A DNA stretch of 14,430 nt, taken from assembly GCA_002726335.1 (NCBI GenBank), contig PBSR01000166.1, positions 1 to 14,430 of the forward strand. The letters run 5' to 3'. The number at the start of each line of letters is the position of its first letter. The first letter of the stretch is position 1. Positions 7,714-13,133 of this stretch are shown here, piece after piece. Both the position numbers and the translations under genes were made by a program. Origin of the DNA: Gemmatimonadaceae bacterium (GTDB lineage: Bacteria; Latescibacterota; UBA2968; UBA8231). A model generated the notes under the pieces. That model was not told the DNA's origin. It ran no database searches and saw only the letters and a program-made list of their open reading frames with translations.

Positions 7714-8085
7714 CTAAACCAAGTGTCCGTACTGCCGTCGATCCAGTTTGTCGGTCATGTCGATGAGGACGCCCTGAAGATCGGTGAGCTGGCTGTCGAT
7801 GCGGTCCATGCGCCCTTCGAGATCACTCTCTGGGGTATCCGACGTAGTGCCGGCCTCCGGCACCCATTCACGCAGGGGGCGACCCGCCTCATCGGTAAAG
7901 GCGCCGACGAGAATCATGATCAGGTCGATCGTCGCCCAGATGCCGAAGCCACCGACGGTGATCACCATGAGGATGGCCGTGCCGATCTTGCCGACGTAGA
8001 ACCGGTGGACACCGAGCCACCCCAGGAAGAAAGCCATCAGCGCCGCGGCCAATCTCGAGCGTTCCGAGACGTGGCCGGTCATCAC
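7714..8085 (-). CDS. TM2-domain membrane protein with C-terminal coiled-coil tail
   Basis: 123 aa from GTG 8085 (122 from the adjacent ATG 8082, which shares a base with the pspA TGA stop). The TM2 domain is clear: AFFLGWLGVHRFYVGK (about residues 18-33) followed by a glycine-rich second helix (ITVGGFGIWATIDLIMIL). After a short linker it ends in a coiled coil, RMDRIDSQLTDLQGVL...DKLDRR (~91-117), matching the tails of the two CBM9-like proteins encoded next. TM2 proteins are small two-helix membrane proteins of poorly known function. Its position directly after pspA, where pspB or pspC often lies, and its cytoplasmic coiled coil suggest it partners PspA at the membrane; that is inference. 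It ends in TAG, showing that TAG is an ordinary stop here. Confidence 0.88.
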   Translation of the reverse strand: MMTGHVSERSRLAAALMAFFLGWLGVHRFYVGKIGTAILMVITVGGFGIWATIDLIMILVGAFTDEAGRPLREWVPEAGTTSDTPESDLEGRMDRIDSQLTDLQGVLIDMTDKLDRRQYGHLV

Positions 8086-8825
8086 TTCTTCTCCGTGTCT
8101 GAATCTGAACCTGTGCCGCGCAGGGCGGCCAGTTCAGCATCCACCTTCTGCCGCACATCGAGATCGGCGAAGCGACGACCGAGCAGGGCATCCTCCCCCA
8201 GCTCGCCGCGGACTTCGGCAGAGACTTCCTGGGCCAGATCCGACAACTCGAGCCGCTGGCGCAGCCGCTCGAACTCGCCGCGATTGTGCTCCAGCCGCTG
8301 CTCGAGCCGGTGGATGTAGTCGGCGGGGTCGGTAGACTCCGAACCCGTCCCGCCATTCGTCGCCGGCGCAGGCTTGCCCTGAGACGCCCGGATTTTCGCG
8401 ATGAGGCTGCCCAGTCGGCGACGGGCGTCATCCAGGTCTTCGCGCAGGGACGTCAGTTGCGCTTTCAGACGTTCCACCGTCACGCGTCCTTCTTCCATGG
8501 CCGGGTCCAGATCATCGGCGGCACCATCCAGCAACACTCGTCGGCCGAGAATCTGGCGCGCCAGTTCCTCTTCCCCCGCATCCAGCGCCTGCGCTGCCCT
8601 CTGCTGCAGCTGTGTGCTTCTGTCTCGGTGGCTCTCCTGCTCCTTCTGCAGGCGGCGCACACCGGCCACCGCGGTGCCTACCGCCGCCGTCACCCGGTCC
8701 ACGTCGGCCTCCATGTCACGCACCATCTGGCGCACCATCTTCTCTGGATCCTCGAGCTGGTCGAGCAGTTCGTTCACATTCGAGCGCACGATATTCGAGA
8801 TCCGAAACAGCGTTGCTTTGACCAT
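8082..8825 (-). CDS. pspA: PspA/IM30 family phage-shock protein
   Basis: 247 aa, slightly longer than the usual ~220-230. The N-terminus (MVKATLFRISNIVRSNVNEL) and the stretch LLDQLEDPEKMVRQMVRDME are typical of PspA/Vipp1, and nearly the whole protein is charged coiled coil. A Gly/Ser/Thr-rich linker (residues ~157-170) breaks the helices before a C-terminal segment ending DVRQKVDAELAALRG. PspA is a peripheral inner-membrane ESCRT-III-like protein that assembles on stressed membranes and, in enterobacteria, inhibits the sigma-54 activator PspF. The start is ATG 8825: it has AGGAG eight bases upstream and lies ~35 bases below a sigma-54 promoter. The open frame extends to 9329, but the extra residues are low-complexity and cross a terminator and promoter, so I reject them. 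Confidence 0.95.
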   Translation of the reverse strand: MVKATLFRISNIVRSNVNELLDQLEDPEKMVRQMVRDMEADVDRVTAAVGTAVAGVRRLQKEQESHRDRSTQLQQRAAQALDAGEEELARQILGRRVLLDGAADDLDPAMEEGRVTVERLKAQLTSLREDLDDARRRLGSLIAKIRASQGKPAPATNGGTGSESTDPADYIHRLEQRLEHNRGEFERLRQRLELSDLAQEVSAEVRGELGEDALLGRRFADLDVRQKVDAELAALRGTGSDSDTEKK

Positions 8826-8870
8826 GACACCTGCTCCTGTGGAATGCGTTCTACTCATGCCTGCCCTGTT

Positions 8871-8887
8871 TGCAAGGCATGTGCCAG
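8871..8887 (-). promoter_or_regulatory. Sigma-54 (-24/-12) promoter of the pspA operon
   Basis: On the minus strand the sequence CTGGCACATGCCTTGCA matches the sigma-54 consensus TGGCAC-N5-TTGCW exactly, with the GG and GC doublets at the required spacing. Counting from the GC puts the transcription start near 8860, leaving a ~35-base leader with a good ribosome site before pspA. An AT-rich stretch (8905-8945) lies just upstream, where a bending protein such as IHF often binds at such promoters (inference). Control of psp genes by sigma-54 is well established in enterobacteria. Confidence 0.88.
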
Positions 8888-9035
8888 TCGCCGCAGGAGA
8901 CATTGAGAAATCCGTAAGTGACTTGAAATAATAGAAGTTAAGAACTGTCGTAGAATCGACTCGAGGACGGGAACAGTGGCCGGATCCGCCAACCCGCAGG
9001 CGCCAGCCGCCAGATCGGCCGCGCCTGTGCCCGGG

Positions 9036-9077
9036 ACAGAAAAGACAGAGGCCCGCCACCGTAAGGTCGCGGGCCTC
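9036..9077 (-). terminator. Intrinsic terminator after the small membrane protein gene
   Basis: Perfect 9-bp inverted repeat GAGGCCCGC / GCGGGCCTC (9048-9056 and 9069-9077), extended by ACC/GGT around a GTAA loop. On the minus strand it is followed at once by TGTCTTTTCTGT. It separates the small-gene unit (9125-9611) from the pspA promoter, so the pspA operon is an independent transcription unit. Confidence 0.75.
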
Positions 9078-9124
9078 GTCTCGATCGAAGCAGATGTAGC
9101 GGGTGCCCAACGCGGGCCCCCGAG

Positions 9125-9289
9125 TCAGAACGGGCCGACCACCTCGGCTGCCGGTTGGATGATCCCTCCACCTGCGCCCCCGAAGCGCATCACCACCACA
9201 CCCAGCACCAGGATCAACAGGACGAGGGCATAGACCCTCGCCATTTCCGACAACTCGTGGCGCACCTGCTCCGGTCTTGGTAGTCCCAT
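9125..9289 (-). CDS. Small single-pass membrane protein (54 aa)
   Basis: I do not recognise a family. From ATG 9289 it has a polar N-terminus (GLPRPEQVRHELSEMARVY), one strong hydrophobic helix (residues ~20-35, ALVLLILVLGVVVMRF) and a short Gly-rich tail ending EVVGPF. An internal ATG (9244) would give 39 aa keeping the helix. If the candidate sigma-54 site at 9303-9318 is used, transcription would start near 9291, leaving the first ATG almost leaderless and favouring the internal one. Neither start has a strong ribosome site. It lies between the HTH gene and a terminator, directly upstream of the psp operon, so a role as a small membrane partner (PspB/PspG-like in size only) is a guess. The open frame extends to 9469, but the extra part is Pro/Gly-rich and probably not translated. 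Confidence 0.6.
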   Translation of the reverse strand: MGLPRPEQVRHELSEMARVYALVLLILVLGVVVMRFGGAGGGIIQPAAEVVGPF

Positions 9290-9302
9290 GGCGAAACACA
9301 CT

Positions 9303-9318
9303 GCGAAGGACGTGCCAT
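9303..9318 (-). promoter_or_regulatory. Possible sigma-54 promoter before the small membrane protein
   Basis: Minus-strand sequence TGGCACGTCCTTCGCA matches the sigma-54 consensus apart from one base in the -12 box (TCGC for TTGC), with GG and GC correctly spaced. It is in non-coding DNA between two small genes, and canonical sigma-54 sites lie ~430 bases downstream and ~360 bases upstream of it. The predicted start (~9291) is only two bases before the longest ATG. Confidence 0.5.
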
Positions 9319-9419
9319 GCTTGCGCCACAGGGGTGGAGGCCCGCTGGCAGCACCAGAATCGGGACGGCTCTGTCCCGGTGGTGCCGTCGGTGCGCCAGG
9401 GCTGCCCCGCCCCGGTCCC

Positions 9420-9611
9420 TCACGCGGCGCGGGATCGGGCCAGCTGCGCCCGTCTCTGGCGTTGCACATAGGGCGTCACGATGTCGTACTTGCTGCACAA
9501 CCTGCCGAAGCTGCGCAGCGTGATGCCAAGGGCGGAACAGGCGTCCTGATTGCTCTTGTAGACTCGGGCAACCCGCTCGATTGTCTCCCTGTCGAATCCG
9601 CGATTCATCAT
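9420..9611 (-). CDS. Small Fis-like helix-turn-helix DNA-binding protein (63 aa)
   Basis: Starts at one of two tandem ATGs (9611 or 9608), 7 or 10 bases after a GGAGG ribosome site. Residues ~9-45 (RETIERVARVYKSNQDACSA then LGITLRSFGRLCSKYDI) follow the spacing of a Fis-type HTH: helix, 'N-x-x-A-x-x-LGI', and a recognition helix ending in '[KR]-Y-[DG]-I'. The C-terminus is highly basic (QRQRRAQLARSR), fitting nucleic-acid binding. In enhancer-binding proteins this kind of HTH sits at the C-terminus of a AAA+ protein; here it stands alone. It has its own sigma-54 promoter and lies just upstream of the psp operon, so it could bind the upstream regions of these promoters, but no target is shown. 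Confidence 0.72.
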   Translation of the reverse strand: MMNRGFDRETIERVARVYKSNQDACSALGITLRSFGRLCSKYDIVTPYVQRQRRAQLARSRAA

Positions 9612-9658
9612 CCATCCTCCGTCGTGGGTGTGGGGGTGTGACGCGATCCACCCGTCAA

Positions 9659-9674
9659 TGCAATGATCGTGCCC
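9659..9674 (-). promoter_or_regulatory. Sigma-54 (-24/-12) promoter of the small HTH gene
   Basis: Minus-strand sequence GGGCACGATCATTGCA matches TGGCACG-N4-TTGCW at every position but the first. The predicted transcription start is near 9648, giving a ~37-base leader with GGAGG before the HTH gene, nearly the same geometry as the pspA promoter. Confidence 0.8.
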
Positions 9675-9685
9675 GTTCTCACATG

Positions 9686-9702
9686 GACCGGACAAGACCG
9701 GA
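9686..9702. repeat. Short direct repeat upstream of the HTH-gene promoter
   Basis: GACCGGA occurs twice with a period of exactly 10 bases (9686-9692 and 9696-9702), i.e. on the same face of the helix, about 12-28 bases upstream of the -24 box. It may be a protein-binding site, or chance in GC-rich DNA. Confidence 0.35.
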
Positions 9703-9748
9703 AAACTCATTGATTTCACAGAGGTTACGGCGGAGTTGGAAGATCGGT

Positions 9749-10594
9749 TCAGATGGGCGGATGGCTGTTGCCGCCGCCGACTGGCGAGATCCGCCGCACC
9801 AGAGCCAACAGAGCCAACACGACACCAAAGGCACATACGATTGTGGCTCCTGTCGGCGTATCGAATCTATAGGAGAGGGTGCAGCCAAGGACACTGACAA
9901 AGAACCCCGTCGCCCAGGCGATCACCAGCCGTTGTTGCAGGCTGCCGGAGAATAGCACGGCGCAGACTGCTGGAACGATGAGGAAGCTGAAAACGAGCAA
10001 CACCCCCGCCATGGGCACGGAGATGGTGATGACGAGACCGAAGCTCGCATAGAACAGAAAGTCCCACCATATAGCGCTACGCATGCCCTGCGCGGTGCCT
10101 GATCCACCGACTCCCGACAGACGACAGAAGCTGTCTCGAAACACCCAATGCACAGCAGCCACCGCCAGATAGACGGCGCTGGCGATGGCCACGTCTGCCC
10201 AGGAAACCCAGAGTATCTGGCCTACCAGGACGGTCTTCAGATGCTCGGCTCCATGGGGCGAGCGATCCAGGGCGAGGATACTTGCCGCCGCGGCCACCAC
10301 GTAGACGATACCGATCGTTGCTTCCTGTGGCAGATCGGCACGCTGAGAGCGCGTAAGAGCAAAGAGAGAAGCGCCACAGAATGTTGCCGCCAGAGAGGCG
10401 CCCAGTGCAGCAGGACTACCCAGCTCATAGCCACAGAGTATGGCCAGGGCGGCGCCAAGGGCGGCAATCTGCGCCAGTGCGAGATCGACGAAGATGACAC
10501 CCCGTGCCAGGATGTGGACGCCGAGGTAGGCATGGATGAGGACGAGAAGCAGACATGCTGCGATGGGCGCAGCCATCAGAGAAATGAAGTCCAT
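9749..10594 (-). CDS. znuB: ABC-3 family metal transporter permease (ZnuB/MntB-like)
   Basis: 281 aa, the usual size of the family, with about eight hydrophobic helices. Typical features include GVHILARGVIFVDLALAQIA near the N-terminus (residues ~25-44), LPQEATIGIVYVVAAA (~88-103), LVGQILWVSWAD (~122-133), and VPMAGVLLVFSFLIVPAVCA in the C-terminal half. It forms the inner-membrane channel of zinc/manganese/iron(II) importers. Its ATG directly abuts the TAG of the binding-protein gene, with AGAGGA seven bases upstream, so the two are co-translated. The expected ATPase (ZnuC) is absent from this cluster: the next genes downstream are the sigma-54/psp genes. Confidence 0.92.
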   Translation of the reverse strand: MDFISLMAAPIAACLLLVLIHAYLGVHILARGVIFVDLALAQIAALGAALAILCGYELGSPAALGASLAATFCGASLFALTRSQRADLPQEATIGIVYVVAAAASILALDRSPHGAEHLKTVLVGQILWVSWADVAIASAVYLAVAAVHWVFRDSFCRLSGVGGSGTAQGMRSAIWWDFLFYASFGLVITISVPMAGVLLVFSFLIVPAVCAVLFSGSLQQRLVIAWATGFFVSVLGCTLSYRFDTPTGATIVCAFGVVLALLALVRRISPVGGGNSHPPI

Positions 10595-11521
10595 CTAGCG
10601 TTCCTCTGCAGTGGGAAAGGAAGTCCCGAGCTGACGCAGAATGACATCGAACAGGCTGATGTAATCCTCGCTGCCATCGGTGGCACCCACGGCGGCGGGT
10701 AACTCGACGACACGAGCCATGGTACGTTCGGCCAGTCGTTGCGCCGGTCTCGTATCCGTGAAGGTTGATCGCAGGATGAGGGAGATCTCCTGCGTCTCGA
10801 TGAGACGGACGAGATCACGGACGTGACGCGGAGTCGGTGGAATCCCCGGTTTCTCTTCGATGTAGGCAACGATCTCCAGGCCAAGCCAGTCGGTCAGGTA
10901 TTCCCACTGTTTGTGGTGGGCAATGACCTTTGTACCGCGCCAGGGCCGTGTCAACTGCTCCCAGTGGCTGATCTGTGTGTCCAGGCGAGCGACGAACTGC
11001 TCGCGCTGCCAGCCAATCTGCTCAGAGTCATCGGGGCGCAGGTGCTGCAACCGGATGGCGATGGTTCTGGCGATCTGTCTGCCATTCAGTGGCGACAGAG
11101 TGTAGTGTGGATTCCCCTCTGGATGGATATCTCCGAGAGAGCGGTCGAGTTCCGTGGTGGGGATCTCGAGAATGGGCAGACCCCTTGACGCGTTGAGGGC
11201 ACCTTGTTCGCCCGCCTGCAGCTGGCGATTGCGACTGCCGTCCACCAACAGTGGCAACCAGCCGATCTCAAGTTCGAGGCCGTTGTAGACGAGCAGGTCG
11301 GCGCTGCGCATACGACGCATGAAACTGGGACGCGCATCAACGAAGTGCGGGTCCTGGCTACCACGGGCGATGGCCTGCACGTCTACGAGGTCTCCGCCAA
11401 CTGCCTGGGTCAACGCGGCCAGATCTGTCGTGGTGGTTACAACGTGTAGAGCGTCGGCATCGCTGCGAACCGCCCAGGCAGTCAAGACGACGGCGCCGAG
11501 TACGAGTGAGTAGATTCTCAT
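10595..11521 (-). CDS. znuA: Periplasmic metal-binding protein of ABC importer (ZnuA/MntC-like, cluster A-I)
   Basis: 308 aa with an N-terminal hydrophobic signal sequence (residues ~1-24). The metal-ligand positions of the family are visible: DPHF (H59), GNPHYTLSP (H139) and VIAHHKQW (H202/H203), followed by YIEEKPGIPPTPRHV and LRSTFTDTRPAQRLAE. The long His-rich loop common in zinc-specific ZnuA proteins is not present here; the His-rich stretch is instead in the neighbouring barrel protein. The metal is therefore likely zinc but manganese or iron is possible. It follows the barrel gene by seven bases and abuts the permease gene, so these form an operon. Confidence 0.92.
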   Translation of the reverse strand: MRIYSLVLGAVVLTAWAVRSDADALHVVTTTTDLAALTQAVGGDLVDVQAIARGSQDPHFVDARPSFMRRMRSADLLVYNGLELEIGWLPLLVDGSRNRQLQAGEQGALNASRGLPILEIPTTELDRSLGDIHPEGNPHYTLSPLNGRQIARTIAIRLQHLRPDDSEQIGWQREQFVARLDTQISHWEQLTRPWRGTKVIAHHKQWEYLTDWLGLEIVAYIEEKPGIPPTPRHVRDLVRLIETQEISLILRSTFTDTRPAQRLAERTMARVVELPAAVGATDGSEDYISLFDVILRQLGTSFPTAEER

Positions 11522-11528
11522 ATTCGGC

Positions 11529-12620
11529 TCAATACCGGTGCGCCGGGTGGGAGCCCATTGTCACATTCATCTGAAGCGAAACAACATTCGATGTCTCACC
11601 AGACTCGGCACGGCGATCGAATTGCAGACGAAGTGCAGAGAATTCACTGGGGATAAATCCCACCAGGAAGCTTGTCCGCCAGTCGTTTTCATCGCCCGGC
11701 ATTCCCATCCGATCATAGCGGCCCTGCAGCCACCAGCGGCGTGCGATCTGCGCTTCGAGGCTCGTGTAGCCCCCACCTTCCTGCTCCTCGCCGCCGTCGA
11801 TCTGGCCATGGTCAGCACGTAGATACTCACCACGCCAGATCAACCGGCGTCCCCATCCATCCAGGTCTCGCCACTGAATGGTGCCAAGGGTGCCCAGCAG
11901 TGCGGATGTCTTGCCCTGCGAATTCGCTCCCGTCGCATAGGAACCGCCCAGATCGAGGGTCCAGTTCTCCCCGACATCCCAGAAACTCCGGGCATGCCCC
12001 AGATAGAGCAGCTCTTCGCCCTCCGGGCTGTCGAACAGGTCGGAACGACCATCGAGGATCTGGCCCGTCAGTTCCAGGAACCACGGCAGGGGGGAGAGCC
12101 AACTGAGTGCCACACCGTCTTCCGTCAGACCTTCGTCTCCAAGGACGTGTTCATTGGCGAGAGGAGCATTGAGGAAGGGGTATTGATGCGCGTGTAGTGT
12201 GTTATGGTGACCCATCGCCGCCAGGAATCTGCCGGCCTTCATCTGCATGCCTCCGGGTAGCGATTGGGCTGTCACGAAGCCCTCTTCCAGTTCGACGCCT
12301 TCACCGCCCGGAAACGCAAGGAGCAAATCCGCTTTCAGGTAGGCATCGACGACTGCACTCAGCTGCAATTCAACTTCCTGAACACGCAAGCCGGTCGCGT
12401 CACTGGCGCCATGCCCGTGGCCCTGCCCTGCTTCACCATCAGCGTCATCGTGTGTTGCGTCGTCGGCATACACAGCGTCGAACAGCGCGTTGGCGCTGAT
12501 TGCGGGGTTGAAAGAACGAGAAATCCCCGTCACGCTGGCGCTTGTATCCTGGGCGGATGCGAAGGGAATATGACACCACAATGCCGTCGCTGAAGCAACT
12601 AGAATCCGAGTCCATTGCAT
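11529..12620 (-). CDS. Outer-membrane beta-barrel protein with His-rich loop, zinc-uptake associated
   Basis: 363 aa from ATG 12620, chosen because AGGAGGTG lies ideally upstream; a start 18 codons earlier lacks this. A signal peptide (~1-23, ending FASAQ) is followed by a His/Asp-rich stretch (residues 57-70: HDDADGEAGQGHGH) and by alternating-polarity strands typical of a barrel (for example VQEVELQLSAVVDAYLKADL, MQMKAGRFLAAMGHHN). The C-terminus ends in Tyr (SHPAHRY) with a strand-like approach. I recognise it as resembling the porin-like proteins often encoded beside ZnuA-type genes, with MGHHNTLHAHQYPF a His-rich segment likely to face the pore or surface. It probably passes or binds zinc across the outer membrane; this is inferred from context and histidines. 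Confidence 0.8.
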   Translation of the reverse strand: MQWTRILVASATALWCHIPFASAQDTSASVTGISRSFNPAISANALFDAVYADDATHDDADGEAGQGHGHGASDATGLRVQEVELQLSAVVDAYLKADLLLAFPGGEGVELEEGFVTAQSLPGGMQMKAGRFLAAMGHHNTLHAHQYPFLNAPLANEHVLGDEGLTEDGVALSWLSPLPWFLELTGQILDGRSDLFDSPEGEELLYLGHARSFWDVGENWTLDLGGSYATGANSQGKTSALLGTLGTIQWRDLDGWGRRLIWRGEYLRADHGQIDGGEEQEGGGYTSLEAQIARRWWLQGRYDRMGMPGDENDWRTSFLVGFIPSEFSALRLQFDRRAESGETSNVVSLQMNVTMGSHPAHRY

Positions 12621-12716
12621 GGATTGCACCTCCTCTCTGAAGTGTCTGAAAACGTCGAACTGCGACGATATCAACCGGCGTAGAACGACGGCCCCGTCGA
12701 AAAGGCGATCGACAGG

Positions 12717-12735
12717 GATCCAGGTACTGGGGATC
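12717..12735 (-). other. Imperfect stem-loop between the small membrane gene and the barrel gene
   Basis: GATCCAG and CTGGGGATC form a hairpin around GTA with one bulged base. It lies just past the stop of the small membrane protein gene; a weak T-run (CCTTTTCG) occurs only further downstream. It could be an attenuator, a partial terminator, or nothing. The rest of the 126-bp gap shows no convincing Zur box. Confidence 0.3.
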
Positions 12736-12746
12736 TCAGAACGAGA

Positions 12747-13061
12747 CTACTGAAGAGGCAGAGGAGGCCCGCGTTGGGGCGGTAGGAAAAAGCCGTTGCC
12801 CGATGTCGCCGTGCGTACCGCTGTGCGTACTACGATGGATGCGAGCACGACGGAAATGACTGCGGGCCTGAGATTCTCCGCGTGTAGGAGAACCTGGCAG
12901 ATCTCGCAATCGTCGTGATCCACCGGCGACACCAGGGAGGCATGGCACAGTGCCACGGCCAACCCGGCAAGCAGTATGATGACGAGGATCGCTGCGGCGC
13001 GACTGGGTACCGACGCGTGGGTCGGCAGCAGGCGAGATCGTATTTGAGCTACGGATGACAT
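12747..13061 (-). CDS. Small His/Cys membrane protein, DUF2946-like
   Basis: 104 aa. A hydrophobic N-terminal helix (residues ~22-41, AAAILVIILLAGLAVALCHA) precedes a His/Asp/Cys cluster, VDHDDCEICQVLLHAEN (47-63), then a second hydrophobic segment (~66-78) and a Pro-rich end (FFLPPQRGPPLPLQ). The 'H-x-x-C-x-x-C' cluster and the '[KR]-[GA]-P-P' ending resemble DUF2946-type proteins, which are commonly encoded near metal-uptake receptors; their function is unknown. It precedes the outer-membrane barrel and ZnuA-like genes on the same strand, so a role in metal sensing or handling is plausible. No strong ribosome site precedes the ATG. Confidence 0.65.
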   Translation of the reverse strand: MSSVAQIRSRLLPTHASVPSRAAAILVIILLAGLAVALCHASLVSPVDHDDCEICQVLLHAENLRPAVISVVLASIVVRTAVRTATSGNGFFLPPQRGPPLPLQ

Positions 13062-13102
13062 GAGACAGTAGCAGTATGGTGAGTCTGCGTGCCTTCGTCA
13101 AG

Positions 13103-13123
13103 GCCGGCTGTGCCCCAGCCGGC
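13103..13123 (-). terminator. GC-rich hairpin after the M20 hydrolase gene
   Basis: Perfect 8-bp inverted repeat GCCGGCTG / CAGCCGGC with a 5-base loop, 11 bases past the M20 stop. No proper T-tract follows on the minus strand (CCTTGACG), so it may act as a weak or Rho-assisted terminator or a 3'-end stabiliser separating the M20 gene from the metal-uptake genes. Confidence 0.45.
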
Positions 13124-13133
13124 GGGATTCGCC

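Noticed and set aside
8826..9329. Upstream extension of the PspA frame to 415 codons
   Set aside because: The added residues are compositionally random and would cross the intrinsic terminator, the sigma-54 promoter and the good ribosome site at ATG 8825.
9361..9378. Hairpin CGGGAC/GTCCCG between the HTH and small membrane genes
   Set aside because: Six-base stem with no T-tract; too weak to call a terminator.
12103..12117. Sigma-54-like TGGCACTCAGTTGGC on the minus strand
   Set aside because: It lies inside the outer-membrane barrel coding sequence, has a degraded -12 box and no gene start nearby.
12621..12674. 18-codon longer start for the outer-membrane barrel gene
   Set aside because: It would bury the strong AGGAGGTG site and put charged residues before the signal peptide.
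12621..12746. Zur-box-like palindrome (GATATC core near 12667)
   Set aside because: Only six palindromic bases are present, which is expected by chance; no extended Zur-type dyad is visible.
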